From: Cyanobacteria bacterium PR.3.49
GTDB taxonomy: Bacteria > Cyanobacteriota > Vampirovibrionia > Obscuribacterales > Obscuribacteraceae
Assembly (NCBI GenBank): GCA_013997645.1
Contig: PNKB01000029.1
Location: forward strand, 1 to 37,980
DNA length: 37,980 nucleotides
Direction of reading: 5' to 3'
Both the position numbers and the translations under genes were made by a program. Positions 15,797 through 23,420 of this stretch are shown one piece after another. Numbering within the stretch: the first letter of the stretch is position 1; the number at the start of each line of letters is the position of its first letter. The notes under the pieces are model-generated. The model had not been told where the DNA came from. It ran no database searches and worked only from the letters and a program-made list of their open reading frames with translations.

Positions 15797-17512
15797 ATGC
15801 ACAGATTCGCAGCTTTGATACTACTGGCGGTGCTGGCATCGATTGTTTCGGCAAGCCCGTCATTAGCCGACGAGATAACGAATTTTTCGACCAACCTGCG
15901 CATTTTGCCTGATACAACCGTGGATGTGCACGAAGATTTGACGGTCCGTTTCTCCACACCCAGACACGGAATAAAGCGCTTCATTCCAGTGGTTTACAGG
16001 CGCAACGGCAACGATTACAAAATCGACCTCAAACTGCAGGGAGTGACTTCGACCGGCGGTCAGTACGTCCCGTACAAAACTGAAAAGCAAGGACGTGACT
16101 TCTTTATCGTCATCGGCAATCCTGATAAAACAGTGCTCGGATTGCATCAGTATCACATTCACTACACGGTTCGGCGTGTAGTCAATTTTTTCGAGCAAGC
16201 ACCTGAACTTTATTGGAATGCCACCGGCAATGAATGGCACATGCCGATAGAGAAAGCGGTTGCCAGAGTTGATTTTCCTCGCGTACAAGACAAGAGTGAA
16301 ATTCGCGCCAAGGCTTTCATTGGCGAAGAAGGTTCGGCAAAAACAACGGCATACACACTCGATCTGAACAGCGCCACTTTCAGTTGCAGCAGGCTGGAGC
16401 CCGGCGAAGGATTGACGGTTGTTGTGGGATTGCCGGCAGGACACATTTTAAAGCCGACCCAGTGGCAAGAGTTTCTCTATCTGGCTGCCGATTGGTGGCC
16501 CTTAGTGATATTGCCACTTTTGACGTTCTCCCTTTGCTTCAATGTCTGGTGGTATCTGGGACGAGATGCTATCAAAAGGCAGGCTGTATCTGTTGAATGG
16601 GAGCCGCCTAAAGAATTGTCTCCTGCAGAGGTGGGCACACTGATCGATGAAAAATGCGATCTCTCTGATATCGTTTCGACCTTAATAGATCTGGCTGCGC
16701 GAGGCTATCTCACCATTCGCGAGTTTAAAACCGATTCGCTTTTCTTTTTCAGAAATAAAGATTACGAGTTCACGCGCTTGCCGGAAAGTGAGCAACAGAA
16801 GAAGTCTCCACTGAATATTTACGAGCGACGTTTTCTTGATGCGATGTTCGGCTGGGGGCGTAATGACCTTAAGAAAGTCAATCTTTCCGACCTGAAATAC
16901 AGGTTTTACAGGGAGTTGAGAAAAATCGAAAGTGACATTTATAAGTCGATGATCGACAAAGGTTTGTTTCTGCAAAGTCCGGATGATGTGCGAATGAGCT
17001 GGTATTGCATCGGCAGCGTTCTTTTCATCGGTGCATTTATAGCAGGACCGTTGCAAGCTTCATTCGGTTTTGGATTCTTACTTTCAGCCGTAATCGTCTG
17101 GTGTTTCGCGCGCACTATGCCGGCTCGCACGCGCAAAGGGTGCGAAGCACTCAATCAATGCTTGAGCTTTCAGCGATTTGTAAAACTGGCTGAAAAAGAA
17201 CGAATCAGAAAGTTGGTTACCGATGATCCGACAATCTTCGGGCGATTGCTTCCCTATGCAATGGTTCTGGGAGCGGCGGATCAGTGGGCCGATGCCTTCA
17301 AAGATTTGATCACGTCGCCGCCTGATTGGTACATCTCCAACGGTTCAGGATTCCACACTCACTCATTTGTGCGTGACCTGGGCGATGGTACTCGTACGAT
17401 GGGTCAAACTTTCACTTCCATTCCATCAAGCTCGGCCGGCTCGGGTGGGAGCGGATTTTCGGGCGGTTCTTCCGGCGGCGGCTTTGGCGGCGGCGGTGGC
17501 AGCAGCTGGTAA
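15797..17512 (+). CDS. DUF2207 (YciQ-like) membrane protein
   Basis: The 571-residue product belongs to the DUF2207 family of predicted membrane proteins of unknown function. Starting at ATG 15797 it has a clean signal peptide (MHRFAALILLAVLASIVSAS, cut near ADE). An ATG at 15749 would add 16 residues; neither has a good ribosome-binding site. An extracytoplasmic beta domain (about 27-215) with the family's RHGIKRFIPVVYR motif follows. There is one helix (233-255), a cytoplasmic domain (260-398) rich in Lys/Glu, two more helices (402-440), and a final region. The tail is almost pure Gly/Ser ending in GGGGGSSW, as is common in this family. Such tails are presumed flexible; the function is not known. 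Confidence 0.85.
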   Translation: MHRFAALILLAVLASIVSASPSLADEITNFSTNLRILPDTTVDVHEDLTVRFSTPRHGIKRFIPVVYRRNGNDYKIDLKLQGVTSTGGQYVPYKTEKQGRDFFIVIGNPDKTVLGLHQYHIHYTVRRVVNFFEQAPELYWNATGNEWHMPIEKAVARVDFPRVQDKSEIRAKAFIGEEGSAKTTAYTLDLNSATFSCSRLEPGEGLTVVVGLPAGHILKPTQWQEFLYLAADWWPLVILPLLTFSLCFNVWWYLGRDAIKRQAVSVEWEPPKELSPAEVGTLIDEKCDLSDIVSTLIDLAARGYLTIREFKTDSLFFFRNKDYEFTRLPESEQQKKSPLNIYERRFLDAMFGWGRNDLKKVNLSDLKYRFYRELRKIESDIYKSMIDKGLFLQSPDDVRMSWYCIGSVLFIGAFIAGPLQASFGFGFLLSAVIVWCFARTMPARTRKGCEALNQCLSFQRFVKLAEKERIRKLVTDDPTIFGRLLPYAMVLGAADQWADAFKDLITSPPDWYISNGSGFHTHSFVRDLGDGTRTMGQTFTSIPSSSAGSGGSGFSGGSSGGGFGGGGGSSW

Positions 17513-17526
17513 AACAGCCGGTGAAA

Positions 17527-17542
17527 CAAGCAAAAATGCTTG
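17527..17542 (+). terminator. hairpin after the DUF2207 gene
   Basis: CAAGCA (17527-17532) pairs with TGCTTG (17537-17542) around AAAA, 14 bases after the stop. No T-run follows, so it may be an RNA-stabilising hairpin rather than a terminator. The rest of the 278-base gap to the next gene holds a TTGACA (17734) without a matching -10, and nothing else that I recognise. Confidence 0.3.
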
Positions 17543-17790
17543 CCATAAAGCTATAAATTCGCAAGATTTATCGGCTGCTCGCCCTGGTATTTTCTAGTGC
17601 TGTCCGTGAAAAGCACTGCTCTTGGCGGGTTTTCGGAGTTCGGTCTGTGGGTAAACTGAAGTTGTCAGTGTGTTTGGGCATTGTTTAGAAACTCCCAGTA
17701 AGATGGAAAAATGGCATTAGGCCCTCTGGGATATTGACACATCCCTGAAACCTGACATGGACGTTCGCGGATTAGGAGCACTTGGAAAAG

Positions 17791-18810
17791 ATGGTGAATG
17801 ATAGAAAGCTGCCCGGAATGAAGAACCGGCTCAAGCTAGGTATGGCTCTTCTCGCTTTTGGAGTGGCATTTGCGCCTGCAGTTTTGGCGCAAGACGAAGG
17901 ACCGTCTGTCACCCTCATGAAGTATGTCGGCAAGGCGCAAGACGCTATGAAAGTGGGGCGCTATCAGGAAGCACGCGATGAGTATCGCAAAGCCATCGGC
18001 TTGGCTCCCAAAACGCCCGAGTATTACATCGGTTTGTCCGACGCTTGTTACCAAATGAAAGAATTCGATCAAGTCGCCTTCGCTCTGCAAAAGGTGATCG
18101 AGCTCAATCCAGCAATGAAGGACGAATGCGCTGGCGAGTATGGCGAAGCACTCTTTCATCTTGGCCGCTACGATGAAGCAGTCCCTTTGCTTAAGGCCGG
18201 ACTGCGATATATTGACTCTCCTGCGGCAAAAGCAAGAAGAACCGCTATTGCTGCTGCTCCGGTTCATGTAGCACCAGCTGCTCCGCCGGAGTCGATCATC
18301 CGTGCGACTGCTGCACCTCCCGAAAAGAAAGAAGCAATTCCTCTGGCTTCTATCGATCCAGCTTCTTCTGCCGGTTGGCATTCAATTGCGCACAAGCATC
18401 AAGAAGTAGATATCAATAAAGCCAATCAAACACTTGCCGGTGCGATTCGTTCGGAAGGTGTTGTTATTGCCGAATATCAGGGTTATGAAAAGGGAGATAT
18501 CAACTTCTTCCATCCTCCCAAAGCTAAATTCAGAATCACTAAGATTTTGAAAGGACCGCCGCTCAACAAAGATTTGCCGGTGCGATACGAATTCAAAGAG
18601 CGTTCTTCTAAAGAACCAGCGCCAGCTGGATGGAAATTTTCGGATGACAAAATGCCTGCTAAAGGTAGTTCCTGGATTATCTTCCTGGAGTGGTGCGCAC
18701 CTCGTGACGGCATGTTCGACACGTACGAAGGCTCTTTCGGCCGATTGCCGGCGAATGATGAGAATTTGAACCAGGTTTACGCGGAGCTAGAGAAGCACAG
18801 CAACCGCTGA
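17791..18810 (+). CDS. secreted TPR protein
   Basis: The 339-residue product has a signal peptide within MKNRLKLGMALLAFGVAFAPA, ending near VLAQ. TPR helices follow: AQDAMKVGRYQEARDEYRKAI, YYIGLSDACYQMKEFDQVAF and GEALFHLGRYDEAVPLLKAG. An Ala/Pro-rich linker (about 150-180) leads to a C-terminal domain of about 130 residues with GVVIAEYQGYEKGD and FRITKILKGPP, a beta-rich pattern typical of export-linked accessory domains; I do not recognise its family. Start choice is uncertain: TTG 17782 is only three bases from TAGGAG (17773-17778), ATG 17791 is twelve bases away, and ATG 17818 would begin exactly at the signal peptide. A second secreted TPR protein follows after 49 bases, probably in the same operon. 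Confidence 0.75.
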   Translation: MVNDRKLPGMKNRLKLGMALLAFGVAFAPAVLAQDEGPSVTLMKYVGKAQDAMKVGRYQEARDEYRKAIGLAPKTPEYYIGLSDACYQMKEFDQVAFALQKVIELNPAMKDECAGEYGEALFHLGRYDEAVPLLKAGLRYIDSPAAKARRTAIAAAPVHVAPAAPPESIIRATAAPPEKKEAIPLASIDPASSAGWHSIAHKHQEVDINKANQTLAGAIRSEGVVIAEYQGYEKGDINFFHPPKAKFRITKILKGPPLNKDLPVRYEFKERSSKEPAPAGWKFSDDKMPAKGSSWIIFLEWCAPRDGMFDTYEGSFGRLPANDENLNQVYAELEKHSNR

Positions 18811-18859
18811 GCAGTTTGCTGAGCCCATTACTTATTTCTTCCATTGGAGGTTTTCCAAA

Positions 18860-19357
18860 ATGAATTTTCCAGCTCGTCCCCTGAGCATAGGGCTTGCGCT
18901 GGCGCTCTGCGTCTCATCTCTATCGTGCGGAACGGCCGCGTTTGCGCAAAACAGCAAAAAGATCGAGTGGCATCGTTGCTTGATCACAATCTACAAATCG
19001 AAAAACCAGGTGCCGCAAGCGTGCGAAGAGTACGCTGCGCTGGTCAATCTCGATCCTAAAGATGCACAGATTCGCTTCGAATATGGTGCCTATTTGCATA
19101 AAATGGGCCGCGTTAAGGAAGCTATCGTGCAGTACAAAAAAGCTGCCGACACTAACCCTGGCAATCCTGATTATCAGGGGGCTGTAGGCGATGCTCTCGT
19201 CTCCTTGAAAGACTATTCGGGCGCGCTTGCTTATTATCAAAAAGCCGGCCCGAAATTCGCAGGCAAGCTCTCGACCACGTCTGCATATGTCAATCAGCTG
19301 CGCCAGATCAATCAGTACAATGCTGATTTGAAGAAGCGTCAAGCCGAAGACGATTAG
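18860..19357 (+). CDS. small secreted TPR protein
   Basis: The 165-residue product starts at ATG 18860, with TTGGAGG ten bases upstream. A signal peptide (MNFPARPLSIGLALALCVSS, cut near AFAQ) includes LSCG, which could also be read as a weak lipobox, though a cut at AFAQ looks better. The mature protein has about three TPR pairs: CEEYAALVNLDPKDAQIRFEYG, HKMGRVKEAIVQYKKA and GDALVSLKDYSGALAYYQKA. It is a likely periplasmic adaptor working with the preceding secreted TPR protein. A good terminator follows at 19383. Confidence 0.8.
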   Translation: MNFPARPLSIGLALALCVSSLSCGTAAFAQNSKKIEWHRCLITIYKSKNQVPQACEEYAALVNLDPKDAQIRFEYGAYLHKMGRVKEAIVQYKKAADTNPGNPDYQGAVGDALVSLKDYSGALAYYQKAGPKFAGKLSTTSAYVNQLRQINQYNADLKKRQAEDD

Positions 19358-19382
19358 AGCAAATCAGTTCGGAACGATAGAG

Positions 19383-19414
19383 AGCGTCGCATTCGCAAAG
19401 AGTGCGGCGCTTTT
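19383..19414 (+). terminator. intrinsic terminator
   Basis: AGCGTCGCA (19383-19391) pairs with TGCGGCGCT (19403-19411), nine pairs with one G-T wobble, followed by TTTT and a T-rich stretch. It lies 25 bases after the stop of the small secreted TPR gene. The rest of the gap up to 19525 has only a five-pair GCGGC/GCCGC hairpin. Confidence 0.7.
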
Positions 19415-19525
19415 GCTTCGCCCTAAAGCGGCGACAGACTGTACTGCCGCAAAGACGGTAGCAAGCTAAGTCTTTGCGCAGCACAATCTGCCGCCGTCCA
19501 GACGCTTCTATCGGCTCCGCTAACT

Positions 19526-21595
19526 CTATGTCGAAGTAGTGACGCTCTTTTCTTTATCGTGGCTCAAGATGATGCGATTGCGTCCTTGTTTTTTCGCTTC
19601 GTAAAGTCGTGCGTCCGCTGTTTGAATTAGTTCGTAAACCGATTCGCCATCTTCGGGGTAGCTGGCCATGCCGCCTGAGAAGCTGACTTTGAACTCGCGA
19701 CCGTCGTCGCCGGTGAAGATCATTTCTCTGAATTCGGCCAGTACACGATTGATGGCTGCGTGCATCGTCTCTTTAGACTCGCGCCTGAAACCGAGGATAA
19801 ATTCTTCGCCGCCCCAGCGACCACGCAAGTCCTCTACGCGGAATCGGCGCGCCAGAAGCTGTCCCAGACCGGCCAGAACTTTGTCGCCCGCCAAGTGACC
19901 ATACGTGTCGTTGACGTTTTTGAATTTGTCCACGTCAATCAGGCAAATGGTAAAGACAGTCTTGTTTCTCTGTCCTTCTGCCAGCAATTGTGCAAGCTGC
20001 TCCGAAAACGCTCTGCGCAAGAGCAATCCTGTGATGGTGTCTTTGTCCGATCTGTCTTTGAGCATACGTGCACGATCAAGACGGACTTTCACACGTGTAA
20101 GCAACTCTTCATTGACGACCGGCTTGGGAAGGTAGTCATCGCCGCCCGAGCGAAATGCTTCCAGTCGATTTTCGACACCGGTTTGTCCGGTCAGGAAAAC
20201 AATCGGCAGGTCCTGCCAGCGTGGAATCTGCCGCAGCATGCGGCATACTTCGAATCCGGTGATACCCGGCATCATGACGTCGAGCAGGAGCAATTCCGGC
20301 GGAAAGTCTTGCATCACTTCCAGAATTTTATTGGGGTCTGTGAGAATCCTCACAATGACGCCTTCATTGCGGAGAATAAGGGCGATCGTGTTGGCGAAAA
20401 ACTCATCGTCGTCGACCAGCAATATGCGCGGTCTGCCTCCGGTGCGGATTGACACCAGATGTTCAACCGCCTTTTCGAGCGAGTCGGACTCCAGCGGTTT
20501 GTCCAAATACAGAGATGCGCCTGCGTGCGCTGCTTCCACGCGATCTTTTACCAGCGCGTTGCCGGAAATAAATGCCAGGGGCAGCGTTTCGTATCCGGGC
20601 AAATTGCGCAATTCGCGTGCCAGTTTAAATGACTCGTCAGGAGTATCCGCGTGAACATTAACAAGGGCTGCATCCAGAGGCAAGATGCAGGCTCGGTCCA
20701 GAGCCTCTCTGAAGGTCTTGGCGCGTACGATTTCGACCAGTCTTTGTTTGCCCAATGCTTCGACAATATCGAGAAAACCATCGTCCGAATCAACGACCAG
20801 AATGCGTGCCATCGAAGCTGGTGCTTCCTGTCCGGCACTCTCTTCTTCTTTGGAATTGACTACCGAAGCCACATCAGCCGCTTCTTTTTCGCCGAGAATT
20901 TTGGCATCGGCCAATTTTCTTTCTACATCAGCCCAGAGCGCAGTTTGCTCTTTAGCCGGTTTTTCGTGCATTGTCGCTGCTGCATTTTCGATGAAGAACA
21001 TGCATTCGGAAACTTGCCTGAATCCCAGCGAACCGCCGGTGCCCTTGATTTTGTGCGCTTGGGAGCGCACTTCTGCAACCAGCGATGCATCGTCGGGATC
21101 TTCTTTGGACTTGGTGATAGCCACCGCCAGGTCATCCAATTTGGACGGAAGCATACGCGCGTATTTGGAAACGAGCGCCAAGAACATGGTTTCGAAATCT
21201 TTCAGTTTGCCGGATTGCGGGTCTTCCGGCGAGAGCTTTCCTTCCAATTGGGCACCGAAAACAAACGGTATGACCGGTTTGTTGACCGCCAGAACAACTC
21301 CCAATTCGCGCTCTAACCGTTCTTTATTGGCGTGCAGTTCCGGTTGGCTGGAAGCGATATAGGTGACCGGAATTTTGTTGCCGGTAGCGCGCAAAGCCGT
21401 GAGCCAGTCCAGGCAATTGTTGTCCGGCAATGGCGACCCCAGAATCACCATGTCCAGATTCTCTTTCTGGATGAGGCCCTGACCTTCTTTGCCGTTTTCC
21501 GCCTGAAAAACCTTGTGCCCACGCCCTTCTAACACAGGCACAATCAGCTTCAAGAAGGTTTTATCCTGCTCAACTAAGAGGATGTTTTTCCCCAT
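19526..21595 (-). CDS. REC-HPt-REC-REC-GGDEF hybrid response regulator, diguanylate cyclase
   Basis: This 689-residue cytoplasmic protein is PleD-like with an added HPt domain; positions here count from the TTG one codon upstream. REC1 (about 4-115) has Gly (G54) where the phosphorylated Asp should be. HPt has phospho-acceptor His 182 in AHKIKGTGGSLGF. REC2 (about 264-384) has Asn 314 in place of Asp (ALVNVHAD). REC3 (390-505) is canonical: acidic pair VDDDE, D440 in LLLLDVMMPG, and YLPKP. The GGDEF domain (about 515-680) keeps GGEEF (596-600) and a product-inhibition site RVED (587-590), so it should make c-di-GMP from two GTP. The HPt implies a relay from a kinase encoded elsewhere. The start is ATG 21595, with TAAGGA nine bases upstream. 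Confidence 0.92.
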   Translation of the reverse strand: MGKNILLVEQDKTFLKLIVPVLEGRGHKVFQAENGKEGQGLIQKENLDMVILGSPLPDNNCLDWLTALRATGNKIPVTYIASSQPELHANKERLERELGVVLAVNKPVIPFVFGAQLEGKLSPEDPQSGKLKDFETMFLALVSKYARMLPSKLDDLAVAITKSKEDPDDASLVAEVRSQAHKIKGTGGSLGFRQVSECMFFIENAAATMHEKPAKEQTALWADVERKLADAKILGEKEAADVASVVNSKEEESAGQEAPASMARILVVDSDDGFLDIVEALGKQRLVEIVRAKTFREALDRACILPLDAALVNVHADTPDESFKLARELRNLPGYETLPLAFISGNALVKDRVEAAHAGASLYLDKPLESDSLEKAVEHLVSIRTGGRPRILLVDDDEFFANTIALILRNEGVIVRILTDPNKILEVMQDFPPELLLLDVMMPGITGFEVCRMLRQIPRWQDLPIVFLTGQTGVENRLEAFRSGGDDYLPKPVVNEELLTRVKVRLDRARMLKDRSDKDTITGLLLRRAFSEQLAQLLAEGQRNKTVFTICLIDVDKFKNVNDTYGHLAGDKVLAGLGQLLARRFRVEDLRGRWGGEEFILGFRRESKETMHAAINRVLAEFREMIFTGDDGREFKVSFSGGMASYPEDGESVYELIQTADARLYEAKKQGRNRIILSHDKEKSVTTST

Positions 21596-21678
21596 CAATA
21601 CCGGTCCTTACGCCCTTTCCTGAGTCAAACTATACCCAACCTGCGTCCATCCTCCGCGTAGCGTCGGATAAGCCCCGT

Positions 21679-21706
21679 AAAAACAGTACAGTTAGGTTGA
21701 TACTGT
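21679..21706 (-). terminator. intrinsic terminator candidate of the EF-hand/IPT operon
   Basis: On the minus strand ACAGTA (21706-21701) pairs with TACTGT (21688-21683), followed by a run of five T. It starts six bases after the IPT gene's stop. The stem is only six pairs, and mostly A/T. Confidence 0.45.
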
Positions 21707-21711
21707 GCGTT

Positions 21712-22656
21712 TTAGCCCACTTGACTGATGCTGATTGTTAACTGATTTCGAGCAGGCATGCCCCGCACCTTAACTTTGACGGGCTGATAAAATCCCCAGG
21801 GCTCGCCGCCGTATCCAACCGGCGCCACAACCGTAATCGAAGTTGGTGAGACGCTTACTATTTCGCACTGCAGTGGACCCACAAAGACGCTGATGTCGGA
21901 TGCGTTTTGGGAAAAGCCCTGTCCGTAGATGGTGAATTGGCTGCCCGGCGGCACCCAGTTGGCGCTCAAGCTGCTCAAATATGGATAGGAGGCGACGGTA
22001 GCCGCCACCGTCCCGGCCGCCAGTCCGCCCACGCTGACTGACACTGTGGCGTTGGAGCTGTCTGCGTAATCTGGCACCTGGACAATCAGTTTGTCACTGG
22101 ATGCGGACAGGCAGCGCGCTCTATGAGTGCCGAACATAACGACATTGGCGTCGGGATCCGAGGAAAAACCGCTGCCCAAGATTGTCGCCGAGTTGCCTGG
22201 GCTGACTTTCGCGGGTTCGATGCCCGAGACGCTAGGCTGGTTGGTGGTAAGTCTCCAACTGAATGTTGATCCTCTTACGCCTCCGGCTGTGATCAGCAGT
22301 TCATTGCCGCCCCACGTGAGTTCGCCCGTGACGTCTACGCTATAACTGCGCTTGCCGGCGAATTCGCGCTCCGAGACGAAATGCATGGTCGGCGATGCGA
22401 TGCGCAACCATTTGAATCCCGGTGCAGTCTCTGAGCCGTTGTAATAAGTAAGTGTCAGCTGCAGTTTTTCTTGTCCCTTTTGCAAATTGATCGTTTCATT
22501 CAATCTCTGAATTTGATTGTTCGGGGCAACCAAAGGCTGCGATTGTGCCAGAACGACCTCATCTGCAATCGAGGCGGGACAGGCGAAAAGCAACAGAGCA
22601 AAGATCTGAGGAAGGGCGCTGCATATGATGTTTTTGAAGATATTTCTGTCTTTCAC
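21712..22656 (-). CDS. secreted protein with two IPT/TIG domains
   Basis: The start is GTG 22656, whose G is shared with the TAG stop of the upstream gene (TAGTG), with GGAAAAGG eight bases upstream; a TTG at 22674 has no such support. The 314-residue product has a signal peptide (hydrophobic core IICSALPQIFALLLFAC). A beta domain (about 35-140) contains NETINLQKGQEKLQLTLTYYN and TWGGNELLI. Two IPT/TIG Ig-like domains follow, marked by PSVSGIEPAKVSPGNSATILG with GSGFSS, and by YLSSLSANWVPPGSQFTIYG with GQGFSQ. Such domains mediate binding at the cell surface. Coupling to the EF-hand protein suggests matched amounts of both. Confidence 0.82.
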   Translation of the reverse strand: MKDRNIFKNIICSALPQIFALLLFACPASIADEVVLAQSQPLVAPNNQIQRLNETINLQKGQEKLQLTLTYYNGSETAPGFKWLRIASPTMHFVSEREFAGKRSYSVDVTGELTWGGNELLITAGGVRGSTFSWRLTTNQPSVSGIEPAKVSPGNSATILGSGFSSDPDANVVMFGTHRARCLSASSDKLIVQVPDYADSSNATVSVSVGGLAAGTVAATVASYPYLSSLSANWVPPGSQFTIYGQGFSQNASDISVFVGPLQCEIVSVSPTSITVVAPVGYGGEPWGFYQPVKVKVRGMPARNQLTISISQVG

Positions 22657-23366
22657 TATTTCAACCTTTTCCAATTTGCTTTTGTACTTTTTTGAAACTT
22701 GCGCACGTCGTTTTTCGAGATGCCGCTTATCTCTTCGCCGAATTCGTCGTTGCTTGCTTTTTCCACTGCAAAATAATGGTAGAGCAAGTAGCGAATCATC
22801 GATTGCGCTTCAGGTGGAACCGAGATATCCAGCTGTGCGCGCTTCAATTCTTGCTCATCGATGAAACCGTTTTTGTTGACGTCCAGCTTATCGAAATAGG
22901 CCAGAAACAATTCTTCCGCATTGGCAGGACCAAGTATGTCGCCTATGTTTTTCAAAAGTTCCGCCGCTCGCCGCTCGGCTTCGGCATTGTTTCCTGCGCG
23001 ACCTTTTGTCTGCGCTTCAATTGCCAGAGCTTGCTCTATGACTTCTTTGGCTTCCGGCAAAGCATTATGTCGCGCGTAAAATCCAGCCAACTGCGTTCGG
23101 GTCAAAAACGGCAGCGAGAGTAATTCGCGATAGGCTGCGATCAACTCAGTCAGGGCTTCTTCGGGCAAATATTTGTTTGATTCCGAAACGCCGTTGCGCT
23201 TGCGATCGAGAGCTGTATTGAAATCGCGCATGTATTCATCGTGCGGCAGAGAGTCAGCTGCTTGCACGGCTTTTCTGTACTCTTCTTCGGCTTCCTGCAA
23301 GTTTTTCTTCAGTTCCAATTGCTTTGCTCGATTGGAATGAGTGTATGGATTAGGAACGTCTTCCAC
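22656..23366 (-). CDS. helical (TPR-like) protein with one canonical EF-hand loop
   Basis: The start is GTG 23366, preferred for GAGGA nine bases upstream; an ATG at 23384 is possible but has no clear site. The 236-residue product has helical repeats in its first 130 residues (KQLELKKNLQEAEEEYRKAV, LIAAYRELLSL, HNALPEAKEVIEQAL). It then carries one EF-hand: DVNKNGFIDEQE (about 162-173) has Asp/Asn/Asn at positions 1, 3 and 5, Gly at 6, Ile at 8, Asp at 9 and Glu at 12, all correct for Ca2+ binding. A paired second EF-hand is not evident. No signal peptide is visible, so it is probably cytoplasmic. It overlaps the secreted IPT gene by one base. Confidence 0.72.
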   Translation of the reverse strand: MEDVPNPYTHSNRAKQLELKKNLQEAEEEYRKAVQAADSLPHDEYMRDFNTALDRKRNGVSESNKYLPEEALTELIAAYRELLSLPFLTRTQLAGFYARHNALPEAKEVIEQALAIEAQTKGRAGNNAEAERRAAELLKNIGDILGPANAEELFLAYFDKLDVNKNGFIDEQELKRAQLDISVPPEAQSMIRYLLYHYFAVEKASNDEFGEEISGISKNDVRKFQKSTKANWKRLK

Positions 23367-23420
23367 GCTGCCGCGTCCTCGCATTCGGTATCAGTGCCGG
23401 GATTCCTAAGACCGTAATGC

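Noticed and set aside
17734..17762. TTGACA as a promoter for the secreted TPR gene
   Set aside because: The -10 position reads CATGGA, which is unlike the consensus.
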